64,000 bases of DNA from Paenibacillus apiarius (GCF_017052585.1 NZ_JAFFHZ010000001.1:5146001-5210000), one strand, 5' to 3'; counted from the stretch's first letter, positions 54,540 to 63,633 are shown. Notes: generated by a model not told the origin, from the sequence alone. Translations and numbers: made by a program.

Positions 54540-54636
54540 TATTGGAATGTCTAGCGAGTCGTGTAGAGCAACACGAGAGCGAATGAAGCTGAATGATGAT
54601 TCGAGCACTCGCAATAAATGGAAGGGACTGCAGTAA

Positions 54637-55278
54637 ATGAAGGAAGAAAGGGCACTGATAAAGGAACACTTGGACTTATATCTGGGGAATGTGGATCCAT
54701 TTGCGTTTATGAGTGTGGAGGAAAATGTGCCGGATGATATGAGAGCCGGTGAAGTAGACGAAGAGGGCTGGGTCAAGTGGAAATGCATCCCCTCCACGAT
54801 TGCCGATGAGGAAATACGGGAATTGGAAGCCGAGTTCGCGGTCACTTTTCCGCCGCTATTAAAGGCACTGCTCCAAACGTATCATTATATCGATCTGCAC
54901 TTCAATAACATGAAGGAAGGGGACGGATATAAAGGCGATTGCCAGTTCATTGAAATGCCTGCGATGTCGTCGGAGGACAGGTTGTCCAATTACCGGTTTC
55001 TGCTTCAGGCTTGGGAACCATTGATTGCGGCAGGCTATGTTCCTTTTACGGAATGTGAAGACAGTCAAGGTCCTGTCTGCTTCGACACGCGGAGAATGGA
55101 TGAAGACGGCGATTGTCCCGTCATTTGGATTCTGCACGATTATTTGCATGAGCTGGGGGAAGAAGGCTCGCGGGTGCGGGAGAATGTGCTGCCGCACGTG
55201 AATGACATCTTTGCATCATTCCGTGAAATGATCTTGACGCTATGCTTGATGCGGGATACAGAAGAACAAGTGGACTAA
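54637..55278 (+). CDS. SMI1/KNR4 (SUKH) family protein
   Basis: A 213-residue cytoplasmic protein with the SMI1/KNR4 core: ELEAEFAVTFPPLLKALL at about 61-78, followed by an acidic segment with PFTECEDSQGPVCFD. SUKH proteins often act as immunity proteins for contact-dependent toxins, but solitary copies like this one, with no toxin gene next to it, have unknown roles. The ribosome site is weak. Family call moderate. Confidence 0.75.
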   Translation: MKEERALIKEHLDLYLGNVDPFAFMSVEENVPDDMRAGEVDEEGWVKWKCIPSTIADEEIRELEAEFAVTFPPLLKALLQTYHYIDLHFNNMKEGDGYKGDCQFIEMPAMSSEDRLSNYRFLLQAWEPLIAAGYVPFTECEDSQGPVCFDTRRMDEDGDCPVIWILHDYLHELGEEGSRVRENVLPHVNDIFASFREMILTLCLMRDTEEQVD

Positions 55279-55305
55279 TCTATTTGGGCGGCGGCGAGGG
55301 ATTGC

Positions 55306-55752
55306 ATGATGATAAGAAGAGCAACGAATGAAGATAGTAATACGCTTAGTGAACTAGCTTATAGATCAAAAGCTTATTGGGGATATTCAAAAGAATTTCT
55401 TGATAAGTGCAAGGATGATCTGACGGTTACCGTACAATATATGGAGATGAATCCTGTTTAAGTATTGGAGAAAAACAACAAGATAATTGCAATTTATAGT
55501 ATTACCTTAAATGAAAAGAAGCTGGAAGCCCTATTTATTGATCCAGAGCATATAGGCAAAGGGTTAGGAAACTTACTTTGGTTAGACCTGCTAAGCAAAG
55601 CCAAACAGTTAAATATCGAAGAGTTTACACTAGATAGCGATCCGAATGCAGAAGCGTTTTATGTAAAGATGGGGGCAAAAAGAATTGGTGAAACACCATC
55701 AACTGTTTTTCCTGATCGTCGTTTTCCAGTAATGAGTGTAACCGTTGTTTAA
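55306..55752 (+). pseudogene. GNAT acetyltransferase broken by one stop codon
   Basis: A continuous 148-codon frame from ATG 55306 (MMIRRATNEDSNTLSELA) to the stop at 55750-55752 is interrupted only by TAA at 55459-55461, between NPV and VLEKNNKII. The acetyl-CoA loop IGKGLGNLL and the C-terminal YVKMGAKRIGE lie after the stop. The position is commonly Tyr in such proteins (NPVYVLE), so a single base change TAT/TAC to TAA would explain it. A restart at TTG 55465 would lack the N-terminal strand. AT-rich relative to its neighbours, suggesting a recent arrival. Confidence 0.82.
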
Positions 55753-56121
55753 AAATAGGCACTTTGGATGGAACGTCAATGGTTTAACGGTAAACTGAAG
55801 TGCCCCTCGATATGGTTCTTGGTTGTCCTCCAACTGTAAGCGTGCACTTGTTTGCTCCGATTGTCCGACTTTTATGATGCTGGACTGCAAAAGTACATCT
55901 CACTTTCGTTAAAATACATAAATAATGGAAATTACTTTGTTTTTAAATGTATATTTGCAGTTCAAACGCCGAAAAACCCGATATTTCATAAAAACAACTG
56001 CACCATTGCAGTCCACGCATTCGAAGCGAAGGAGAAACGGAATATTATCGTTGAAAACGATTTCGCTTCTTGCTATCAACCTTAAGAGGGTTTGCGGTGT
56101 CCAGAATAAGCAGAATGTCTG
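55753..56121 (+). other. AT-rich intergenic stretch, possible dispersed repeat
   Basis: No supported gene. Several short frames overlap here without ribosome sites. The segment about 55,890-56,110 has repeated TGCAGT/ACTGCA words and a CGAAGCGAAGGAGAA stretch, and ends near a hairpin. It looks like a structured intergenic element, but one copy in the window is not enough to call a repeat family. Confidence 0.3.
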
Positions 56122-56150
56122 AGTCCCCGTCCTATTAGTAGGAGGGGACT
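56122..56150 (+). terminator. Hairpin, possible terminator
   Basis: AGTCCCC and TCCTA pair with TAGGA and GGGGACT (56122-56150, one bulged G), a 4-base loop, followed by ATTTTA. It lies between two pseudogenes that face each other. Confidence 0.55.
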
Positions 56151-56177
56151 ATTTTACGCTCACTTTGCAACCAGCTG

Positions 56178-56618
56178 TCACAAAGGCAGGCTCATCGTAA
56201 TGTTCCGCAGTGCAAACCCCATCTTTTCATAGAGATGTATGGCATGATTGCCTGCGAAGGCGCTTAGGCGAACTTCAGGATAGCCTCCAAGCTTGAACTC
56301 ATCTATGGCACTTTTCATTAATCGCTTAGAAATTCCTTGACCCCGGAATGGCTGCAATACATATAACTCATAGATAAAGCCAGTCGCGCTGTCGGTGAAT
56401 TGGTCTTGCTTGCTCCAATTAAAATCCAGCCCTTCAACTGGTCATCCTCCGTCGCTATTAAGTAATAACCGCCCTTTTCCAAGATTGGATCCACCAGTTT
56501 TTTTGATTTTTTCATGAGACGGTTTTGCTCTGCCCAGCGTGCCCTCGAATATGGCTTGCGGAGAAAGCGTCATAATTTGTTCCAATTCCATCATGCTTGG
56601 TTTTTTGATTTGTATCAT
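56178..56618 (-). pseudogene. GNAT acetyltransferase broken by two frameshifts
   Basis: The minus strand encodes one acetyltransferase in three frames. ATG 56618 gives MIQIKKPSMMELEQIM up to an A-rich run near 56510. A second frame continues VDPILEKGGYYLIATED up to about 56410. A third gives GFIYELYVLQPFRGQG (acetyl-CoA loop FRGQGISKRL) and HLYEKMGF to the stop at 56180-56178. Frameshifts thus lie near 56510 (in an A tract) and near 56412. Together with the broken GNAT upstream, this marks a decaying patch. Confidence 0.8.
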
Positions 56619-56946
56619 TCAGATTTCACTCGAAGGAGGTTGGAAACCTCCAACCTCTGTGTTCTCTGTTGTTTCACTCACAAAGCAAATACTGGTGGAA
56701 TATTGACTTTAAAACTAATGAGAGTATGATATAATCAAAGTTTTTAAGTATTAATATACTGTTTTGTGTATAGAAAATTCAAAATTTAATTACATTGTTA
56801 TTTTCCAGGCTCCGACGTTCCTGAATCAATGGAAGAAGCAAGCACGTACGCTTGGGTAAACGATAACTACAATAAAATTTTTGTTGCTCGGAGTACCTTT
56901 TTGCTTTATAAGTATCCAGAGAGATTTTTATCAGGGGGCTAGGCTT
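56619..56946 (+). other. Leader region of the PRD regulator gene
   Basis: 328 AT-rich bases with no supported gene. They contain the candidate promoter at 56703-56730 and a leader of about 210 bases. An in-frame TTG at 56881 exists, but the ribosome site near 56934 favours GTG 56947. Confidence 0.4.
56703..56730 (+). promoter_or_regulatory. Candidate SigA promoter for the PRD regulator
   Basis: TTGACT (56703-56708), 16-base spacer, TATGAT (56725-56730); an overlapping TATAAT at 56730-56735 would give a 21-base spacer. Confidence 0.5.
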
Positions 56947-58371
56947 GTGAAAACTCCAAACAGATTAATCAAGTTATACCAAAATTTAGCAGATCATGAA
57001 AAGTGGATAACTACTCAAGAATTAGCTGTGATGATGGATTGCTCCGCCAAGACAATCAGAAAAGATCTGGAACTTTTGAAGTCTTTCTTACCGGAGAATT
57101 GGTTTATCATAAGCCAAAGAGGGAAAGGTGTTTATCTGCATCGTCCCGATAATCAATTGAATTTGGCTTTTGAACATGTAATCAATGAAACGGACAAACT
57201 GCAAAATTTGATGGCATTTCTTATTCAGAATGAATCAGGCTGTTCCTTAATCGAAGTCAGCCGCGCGCTATTTTATAGTGTAAGCACAATCAGTAAATTA
57301 TTAAAAATAGTAAGGAAAGATTTGAAAAAATACCATCTGCGATTAGACATGAAGCCGATTAAAATCAATGGAGAGGAGTTTCATTTACGCCAGTTTTATT
57401 ATGAATATTACTTAAGTAAAAACGGTACGGATTGGATGCAAAAACAAGCTTTACAATCCATGCATTCATTTATGAAAAGAATTGAAAGTGAAGGCGATTT
57501 TACTTTCTCGGACACCGCTTATATACAACTGCCGATCGTATTGTCCATCTGGCAGAGCCGGATCGTTAAAAAAAAGCATATCACAGAGTTTGTTTATCCT
57601 GCCATTCTTGTTGAATTGGGGGATTCAATTGACTGGCTTCTCCCGCTTATAGAAAGCTATCTTGCGTCATTGCACATTAAAGTTACACCCACTGAACTAC
57701 GTTATGGAGCGGCGCTGATCCTTGGAGCACCCAGAATTGCACAAAAGAATTGCAAAAGTCTCAATCAAGCTATCGGACAACATCAATTAGAATCTGTAAT
57801 GGAAGCGATACGATATGTAGAAGAGCAGACCCAATTGCCGTTTACAAAGGATCCTATCTTAGTGCAACAAGTTCACGAATATTGCATACATGCGAAAGTA
57901 AGATGGGTAACTCGGGTGCACAGCTATGTAAATCAACACAAAGAGATCATTAAAAATAGAAAAGCTTATCTCTTCCACTATATTCATGAAGCCGTTCAAC
58001 TCTATTGCAAGTATGCAGACTCGATCAGGGATGATGACATTGCAGATCTTACGATGTACTTCAGTGCCAGCAGGAAAGGGCATCATTTGCAGCAAAAAGA
58101 AAAAACTGTCTTATTGTATATTTGTGATCTCGGCGTAATGAGATATGTTAAGTTGAAGCTGATGGATCACATAAACAGACCAATTAATATCATTACAACA
58201 AATCAAGCCCATGAGATGGCCAGTCTCGCTTCTCATAAGGGTGTAGATGCAATTATTACAACACATCAACATTACTATGCTCTCATTGCAAATGATATAC
58301 CTGCCATCCAAGTGAGTCCATTGCTCTCCAAATATGAAATAAATATGATCAAAGATACACTAAAACTATAG
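56947..58371 (+). CDS. PRD/Mga-like transcriptional regulator
   Basis: A 474-residue regulator with the BglG/MtlR/Mga-type layout. It has a first DeoR/HTH_11-like helix-turn-helix (about 20-48, TTQELAVMMDCSAKTIRKD), a second Mga-like helix-turn-helix (about 95-130, SLIEVSRALFYSVSTISKL), a PRD-like helical middle, and a C-terminal PTS EIIB-like domain (about 383-470) with a Cys in LLYICDLG. Start GTG 56947 follows a GGGGG-containing ribosome site; the TTG at 56881 would add 22 residues unlike the family. It is single, closed by a terminator, and lies just upstream of the WxL surface genes, which it probably controls, as AtxA/Mga relatives control surface genes. Target and PTS phosphorylation are inference. 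Confidence 0.85.
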   Translation: MKTPNRLIKLYQNLADHEKWITTQELAVMMDCSAKTIRKDLELLKSFLPENWFIISQRGKGVYLHRPDNQLNLAFEHVINETDKLQNLMAFLIQNESGCSLIEVSRALFYSVSTISKLLKIVRKDLKKYHLRLDMKPIKINGEEFHLRQFYYEYYLSKNGTDWMQKQALQSMHSFMKRIESEGDFTFSDTAYIQLPIVLSIWQSRIVKKKHITEFVYPAILVELGDSIDWLLPLIESYLASLHIKVTPTELRYGAALILGAPRIAQKNCKSLNQAIGQHQLESVMEAIRYVEEQTQLPFTKDPILVQQVHEYCIHAKVRWVTRVHSYVNQHKEIIKNRKAYLFHYIHEAVQLYCKYADSIRDDDIADLTMYFSASRKGHHLQQKEKTVLLYICDLGVMRYVKLKLMDHINRPINIITTNQAHEMASLASHKGVDAIITTHQHYYALIANDIPAIQVSPLLSKYEINMIKDTLKL

Positions 58372-58387
58372 CTTGGTCATGTGAACG

Positions 58388-58413
58388 GGATACTGTATAG
58401 TATCCTTTTTTTT
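58388..58413 (+). terminator. Intrinsic terminator after the PRD regulator
   Basis: GGATACT (58388-58394) pairs with AGTATCC (58399-58405) around a 4-base loop, followed by eight Ts. Confidence 0.9.
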
Positions 58414-58693
58414 GTGGTCCAGTACGACTATTGGCACCAGTATGAAGGTAGATACATTATACTGTCTCTTTATTTGAAACAGATATCATTTTCTAGTACT
58501 TTGTTACCCTTTGTAACTCTTCGCAAGGGAAAAAATGAGGAAGTTAAAGCCCTAATGTTACTCTAATATATATTCAAGTCTATATCTTCAGTATGAAGGA
58601 AGTGATGAATGGGAAGAGCGTACATAAAATGATCTGTGCCTTGGATTCTTTTTCAGGCAGCTGACATTAAAAAATAAAAGGAGTAATGGAGAA
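58414..58693 (+). other. Leader region of the WxL gene cluster
   Basis: 280 AT-rich bases with no gene. A small inverted repeat GTTAC-CCTTT-GTAAC (58503-58517) could be an operator for the upstream regulator. Several TAATAT/TATATT words near 58564-58572 could serve as a -10, but no -35 at good spacing is convincing. Confidence 0.35.
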
Positions 58694-59371
58694 ATGAATA
58701 TGAAAAAAGATCTAAAAGGCATCCTATTATTATCGGCTATTCTGTTGTTTGCGACTCCCGCCGCGACTCCCACCGCGGCAAGCGCGGAAGCTTCAAGTGC
58801 GAAAGCTTCAAGTGCCACTTCTCAAGGCAGTATTACGATAACGCCAGGAGACACCATAACTCCGCCGATCGACCCAAGTGTGCCGGGCGGGGAAACGGGA
58901 ACTTCAGGGCCGTTGACGATTGACAATGTTGCGCCACTGCTTTTTGCTTCCCACAAATTATCAGGCGGAGATGTAACCTACACAACAACGACTACTAATC
59001 CGAATGTGCAAGTCACGGATATTCGCGGTACGGGGGCAGGCTGGACGTTGCAAGTATCGGCCACGCCATTCAAAGATAAAACGGATGGCACAAAAGTGCT
59101 GAAAGGCGCGGTTGTAACGCTTCCTGTCGGCACGTTAGGTACGACTGACGCGAATGTATCCACAGCCCCAACGGCGAAAAAAGTGCAATTAAGCACGGAT
59201 TCGGATATAACCGCTCCGCAGAACCTGATGGTTGCGACAGCAAACACGGGCTTGGGAACATGGGTCGATAAATTCGACGCAAGCCAAGTCACCATTCAAG
59301 TTCCTGCCGGTAACTTGACTGGCGACTATGAATCCACATTATCCTGGAGTCTGCTGGACGCGCCGCAATAA
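58694..59371 (+). CDS. Small WxL-domain surface protein 1
   Basis: A 225-residue secreted protein with a signal peptide (probable cleavage after Ala31), a short Pro/Gly/Thr linker, and a WxL domain filling the rest. The two diagnostic WxL motifs are WTL (in GTGAGWTLQVSA) and WSL (in STLSWSLLDAP) at the C-terminus. WxL domains bind peptidoglycan non-covalently and display proteins on Gram-positive surfaces. GGAG words precede the ATG; ATG 58700 is an alternative start. It is the first gene of the WxL unit. Confidence 0.92.
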   Translation: MNMKKDLKGILLLSAILLFATPAATPTAASAEASSAKASSATSQGSITITPGDTITPPIDPSVPGGETGTSGPLTIDNVAPLLFASHKLSGGDVTYTTTTTNPNVQVTDIRGTGAGWTLQVSATPFKDKTDGTKVLKGAVVTLPVGTLGTTDANVSTAPTAKKVQLSTDSDITAPQNLMVATANTGLGTWVDKFDASQVTIQVPAGNLTGDYESTLSWSLLDAPQ

Positions 59372-59393
59372 TGAGATTCGGGAGGACAAATAG

Positions 59394-60089
59394 ATGAAGG
59401 TCATTAAGGTACTGGCATTAGGAATCATTCTGGCCGGGACATCGCCATTAAGCTATTCGGTCAAGGCGGCTGACACTGATGTGGCAACTTCTACCAACTC
59501 TATTCGTTTTACTGCAGATGACGGGCAGACGAACCCGGTAGATCCTGAAGATCCAGATAATCCTAGCCCGGGCACACCTGTTGATCCTGAAGATTCGGGG
59601 AATGGAGGCACGGGAAACAGCGGCGCATTGACGCTTGACTATGTCTCCAATATTCAATTCGGAACCCAAAAAATCGGAAGCGGGACCATTGCATATTATG
59701 CCAAAAATAAAAATCCGTTTGTACAAGTGACAGATAAACGCGGCACCGGCGAAGGATGGTCTCTGAAAGCGCGGGCTACCGAATTCAAAAGCAGAGACGG
59801 CAAAGTGCTGGCAGGCGCCGTGTTATCATTCCGCAACGGACAAGTAAAATCGCAGTCCGGCAATGTGTCTGCTCCTCCTGCAGCCTATGACGTTGTCTTC
59901 GATAACAAGGATGCGCAATTGGTGATGGTTGCCGGGAACGGCGCCGGCCGTGGCACGTGGATCGACGTGTTTTCAGGAACAGATGGCAACAATGGCAATG
60001 TCCAGCTACAGGTTTTGGCGGGGTCAGCGGATGCGCTTACCGATTACAGTGCCGTAATCACATGGGTATTGTCTAACGCGCCGAGTTAA
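59394..60089 (+). CDS. Small WxL-domain surface protein 2
   Basis: A 231-residue paralogue of the preceding gene: signal peptide (cleavage likely after Ala25), an acidic Pro/Asp/Glu-rich linker (about 45-72, containing two VDPED repeats), then a WxL domain with WSL (in GTGEGWSLKARA) and a terminal WVL (in VITWVLSNAP). GGGAGG precedes ATG 59394, 22 bases after the previous stop. The two proteins differ mostly in the linker. They probably form a complex with the lectin-like WxL protein and the DUF916 anchor. Confidence 0.92.
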   Translation: MKVIKVLALGIILAGTSPLSYSVKAADTDVATSTNSIRFTADDGQTNPVDPEDPDNPSPGTPVDPEDSGNGGTGNSGALTLDYVSNIQFGTQKIGSGTIAYYAKNKNPFVQVTDKRGTGEGWSLKARATEFKSRDGKVLAGAVLSFRNGQVKSQSGNVSAPPAAYDVVFDNKDAQLVMVAGNGAGRGTWIDVFSGTDGNNGNVQLQVLAGSADALTDYSAVITWVLSNAPS

Positions 60090-60101
60090 AAACGCTTCGT
60101 T

Positions 60102-60146
60102 CGTTGAACTTGGCTCTAGACGTGGTTACACAAGCCAAGTTCAACG
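60102..60146 (+). repeat. 14-bp inverted repeat between WxL2 and the anchor gene
   Basis: A perfect 14-bp stem (60102-60115 with 60133-60146) with a 17-base loop and no T tract. It may be an mRNA stabiliser or processing site between the small WxL genes and the membrane anchor gene, lowering expression of the anchor relative to the WxL proteins. Confidence 0.75.
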
Positions 60147-60194
60147 TTGCATTGTTGGGCATGCCTACCATGTGGGCGAGGAAGGGAATAACGG

Positions 60195-61256
60195 ATGAAA
60201 AAAAGTTTTTTGATGCTGTTAGCTGCATTATGGGTAGGATTGGGAATCTTTGCAAGCAATGAAGTGGCTGTTGCGGGAACAATGAATTACTCGGTCAAAG
60301 CCAATATTCCCGCAAATCAAATCAATAAAAATCTTACCTATTTCGACTTGAAAATGAGCCCCGGCTCAAAACAAACGATATCGTTAACCGTGAAAAACGG
60401 CTCGGCCGAAGAAATCAAGTTAATGATTGAACCCAACACCGCAATAACGAATCAAAACGGCGTGATTGATTATAGCAAACATGAATATGAAAAAGACAGC
60501 TCATTGAAGTATGCATTTACGGATCTGATTTCTCCCAAACAAAAAGTCACGTTACAAGGGAATGAAACCAAGGAAGTGCCGTTTACGATTCAAATGCCCC
60601 AGGAGTCGTTTGATGGAATCATTTTAGGCGGGTTCTATATTTACAAAATCAATCAAGCCGATAAAACCGAAGGAAATAATAATATTCAATTAAAAAATGA
60701 GTTTTCTTATGTGATTGGCGTCAAATTATCTGAAAACGAAAAAACGGTACAGCCGGCTCTGAAGCTAAATGAAGTTCAGGCAGGCTTGATGAACTACCGT
60801 CCGGCAGTTACCGCCAATCTGCAAAATATTGAACCTGTCATTGTTAATAATTTGGAAGTGGATGCCAGAATTACGAAGGAAGGCAAACAAGAAACGCTGT
60901 ACGAAACGAAAAAAAGCCAAATGTCCATGGCCCCGAATTCTAATTTTGATTTTCCGATTCGTTGGGAGGGCAGACGGCTTGAATCCGGCAAATATCATGT
61001 ATATGTAACGGCCAATGACGGCATTCAAACCTGGAAATTTGATAGAATGTTCGAAATTAAAAGCGAAGATGCGAAGCAAATCAATGAATCCGCCGTTACA
61101 ACCGACGTAGTAACCGCCGTTGATAATAAAAATACGTTACTTTTCCTCGGAATGGGTGCGATCATTGCAGTACTCGTTATCATGATTATCTTGCTGCTAA
61201 AGAAAAAAAGAGGGGAAACCAATGAAAATGATGAACACAAAATTTCCTCGTCCTAA
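60195..61256 (+). CDS. WxL-interacting membrane protein (DUF916/DUF3324)
   Basis: A 353-residue membrane-anchored surface protein. It has a signal peptide (cleavage likely after Ala27), two beta-rich domains matching the WxLIP peptidoglycan-binding domain (DUF916, about 30-150, with YFDLKMSPGSKQT) and the host-binding domain (DUF3324, about 160-300), then one helix at about 315-336 and a Lys/Arg-rich tail. Known relatives in Enterococcus and Lactobacillus are encoded in WxL loci and bind WxL proteins at the cell surface. The next gene starts 35 bases before its stop, so the lectin-WxL protein is coupled to it. Confidence 0.92.
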   Translation: MKKSFLMLLAALWVGLGIFASNEVAVAGTMNYSVKANIPANQINKNLTYFDLKMSPGSKQTISLTVKNGSAEEIKLMIEPNTAITNQNGVIDYSKHEYEKDSSLKYAFTDLISPKQKVTLQGNETKEVPFTIQMPQESFDGIILGGFYIYKINQADKTEGNNNIQLKNEFSYVIGVKLSENEKTVQPALKLNEVQAGLMNYRPAVTANLQNIEPVIVNNLEVDARITKEGKQETLYETKKSQMSMAPNSNFDFPIRWEGRRLESGKYHVYVTANDGIQTWKFDRMFEIKSEDAKQINESAVTTDVVTAVDNKNTLLFLGMGAIIAVLVIMIILLLKKKRGETNENDEHKISSS

Positions 61257-63633
61257 GTTGGTGCTGCTGTTAATCTTGTGTATACTGGTTCCCAGCTTTG
61301 CATGGATGGCGCCTGTCAGGGGAGAAGCTACGACTGCTGATCCTCCTGACGGGATACAATGGGATAATGTGTTTGTGGCTCCGCCGGATAGCGACAGTTC
61401 CGTTGTTGACGTTACTTATGCCACCTATAATCGGATGGCGATGCCGCTCAGTGCGAATCTTCCTCCGGCCAGCATTACCCTGGAAAATATATTTGCGACG
61501 CCGACGGGTTCGAACAGTTCCGTTATTAATAATTCCATCGTTGAAATTACGCCGAATGCAACATGGCAAAAGGGCGGGATCTGGTCAACCCCGAACAATT
61601 TGATGGACTTGACGCAAGATTTTAACGCCTCGATGCATGTATATTTCGGCAACGCCAGAGGTAACGCTGCGGATGGGATTGCATTTGTTATGCATAATGA
61701 TCCCATGGGCACAAACGCATTGTCTCCTAACGCGGGCGGCGGTCTTGGGGTGTGGGCATCATGGGATCATAACGGTCCGTATAATGGAATTCAAAAGAGT
61801 CTGGCGATCGAGTTCGACACCTACATCAATAATAATCTCAGTGATGGGTGGTTCGATTATGCTGCTGCTAATGGTAACCATGTCGCATGGAACTATCCGG
61901 GGAAAAGCAGTTCGTACAACGACTTCTTTGAGTGGTTAGTCTATAAAAGGCAATTGCATCATAAAGACCTTCAATATACCGGAACATTATCGGATGATAC
62001 ATGGCGCAAATTCGAAGTCAATTGGAGCGCGGCTAATAAGCAGTTGACTTATCATTTGCAAGGCACCAATCCGATTACGATTCCGATTGATGTCCAGGAT
62101 GTTTTCGGCGCGAACCAAGTCTATTGGGGATTTACCGGTTCAACTGGAGCTAAATATGCACAGAATCGGGTTGTATTCGAAAGCGTGCCGGGACTCGTCA
62201 ATGGAGAAGCAACAGAAACGATAACGAGAAAAGGCGGTTATGCTGTCGAGCAAGGCGCCTCCGTCTATAAGGGGGAGGAATTAACCTACACCATCACGGC
62301 GAAATACCTTTCCGGCAAACAAAATTGGAAAAATATAATCGCGCAGACATCGATTAATGATCATGTTGCCTATGTTCCGAATTCATTAACGTTGACCGAT
62401 CGCAACGGCACGGCGCCTCTGGCTGACAGCAATTGGTCAGGGAACACGTTAGCCGTTCCTCTTCAGGACATGAGTGCCGATAATAACGAACAGATCATCT
62501 CGTTCAAGGTAACAGTGAATGACGTAGCACAGCAAACTCGGGTTACCGAAAAAGCCGTTGTTACGGGAATCAACCATATTCTCCAAACTTCGCCCTTAGA
62601 TTTTTTAATTCAATCTAACCAGGTGCCGGAAGTGACCATAAATGAAGCCGGGCCCGTTCATATCGCGGTCGGTGAAGATTATGAAGCGACAGGAACGTGG
62701 AAAGATATGGACAACTCCACTAGTATGCTATATTATTCCATAGATGGGAAACTGCTGGCATCTGAAGTGCTGGACAATGGCGGAGCTGCAGAACCGATGG
62801 CATGGAGTTACCGGATCGCGAGCGCTCAGTTGACAGTAGGCGAACATCAATTCCAAGTCATCGCAAGAGATGCCGATGGAGCTTATTCACTTGCCACATT
62901 GACGATCATTGTCGGCAGTCCGCCGACTGTGGCGTTAACGGATGCCGGGCAAGTAATTCCCGTTGATGCCGGCACGGAATATACCATTACGGGACATTGG
63001 ATAGACCTGGATAGCAACGCCGTTGATTTGTATTATGCAATCAACGGGAATGTACCAGTGAACTTCGCTCTTCAAGCGGCTAATTCCGCCAACAAAGGGG
63101 AAGAAGTTGCCTATCAATACGCGATTCCGGCAGCTCAATTGCCATTGGGCACGTATCAAATCGAAGTCTATGCCGTAGATGATACGGGCCGGAAGTCAAA
63201 TGTTGAAATCGTAACGGCCAATGTTACGGGGAAATTAGTTTTCACTAGTGCAGCAGAAAATATAAGCTTTGAAAATGCAAAAATATCAAGTCAACCTTCC
63301 TTGTCAAAACGAAATCAGGATTGGGACATTCGCGTGAAAGATACCCGTGGCCTAGGCAGTTCATGGCGGCTCTCGGCGACTTTGGCCGAACCATTTACGG
63401 ATGACAAAGGAAATGAGTTGAAAGATGCATTGATATTTGTTGACGAGAATGGAAATGAAACAACGATGGAACCGGGAATGGCTGTGTATGTTTTTGGAAA
63501 GGTTACCCAGAAACAACAAGAGGTATCGATTAACTGGGAAACGAATCAAGGAATTTTATTGAAAATCAACCCTTATGCCTATGCAGGAAATTATAAGGGG
63601 CTGATTAGTTGGAATCTGGTTGATGCGCCTTAA
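61222..63633 (+). CDS. L-type lectin/WxL surface adhesin
   Basis: An 803-residue secreted adhesin. A signal peptide (about 1-35) is followed by an L-type (legume-like) lectin domain at about 85-325, containing GNAADGIAFVMHNDP and IEFDTYINNN. Next come a DUF11-like beta domain (about 335-455), two Ig-like repeats (about 469-568 and 569-668, each starting with a VTINEAG/VALTDAG-type strand), and a C-terminal WxL domain (about 670-803) with WRL and a terminal WNL. The lectin fold should bind carbohydrate; the ligand is unknown. ATG 61222 lies after AGAGGGG and overlaps the WxLIP gene by 35 bases. The last 11 bases overlap the next gene. Confidence 0.93.
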   Translation: MKMMNTKFPRPKLVLLLILCILVPSFAWMAPVRGEATTADPPDGIQWDNVFVAPPDSDSSVVDVTYATYNRMAMPLSANLPPASITLENIFATPTGSNSSVINNSIVEITPNATWQKGGIWSTPNNLMDLTQDFNASMHVYFGNARGNAADGIAFVMHNDPMGTNALSPNAGGGLGVWASWDHNGPYNGIQKSLAIEFDTYINNNLSDGWFDYAAANGNHVAWNYPGKSSSYNDFFEWLVYKRQLHHKDLQYTGTLSDDTWRKFEVNWSAANKQLTYHLQGTNPITIPIDVQDVFGANQVYWGFTGSTGAKYAQNRVVFESVPGLVNGEATETITRKGGYAVEQGASVYKGEELTYTITAKYLSGKQNWKNIIAQTSINDHVAYVPNSLTLTDRNGTAPLADSNWSGNTLAVPLQDMSADNNEQIISFKVTVNDVAQQTRVTEKAVVTGINHILQTSPLDFLIQSNQVPEVTINEAGPVHIAVGEDYEATGTWKDMDNSTSMLYYSIDGKLLASEVLDNGGAAEPMAWSYRIASAQLTVGEHQFQVIARDADGAYSLATLTIIVGSPPTVALTDAGQVIPVDAGTEYTITGHWIDLDSNAVDLYYAINGNVPVNFALQAANSANKGEEVAYQYAIPAAQLPLGTYQIEVYAVDDTGRKSNVEIVTANVTGKLVFTSAAENISFENAKISSQPSLSKRNQDWDIRVKDTRGLGSSWRLSATLAEPFTDDKGNELKDALIFVDENGNETTMEPGMAVYVFGKVTQKQQEVSINWETNQGILLKINPYAYAGNYKGLISWNLVDAP

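Noticed and set aside
55852-56122. Two overlapping short frames in the AT-rich gap
   Set aside because: They overlap in different frames, lack ribosome sites and probably reflect a structured intergenic element.
58388-58413. RAT-like antiterminator site for a BglG-type protein
   Set aside because: The hairpin follows the regulator gene directly and has a full T tract, and no overlapping antiterminator stem is visible; a plain terminator explains it.
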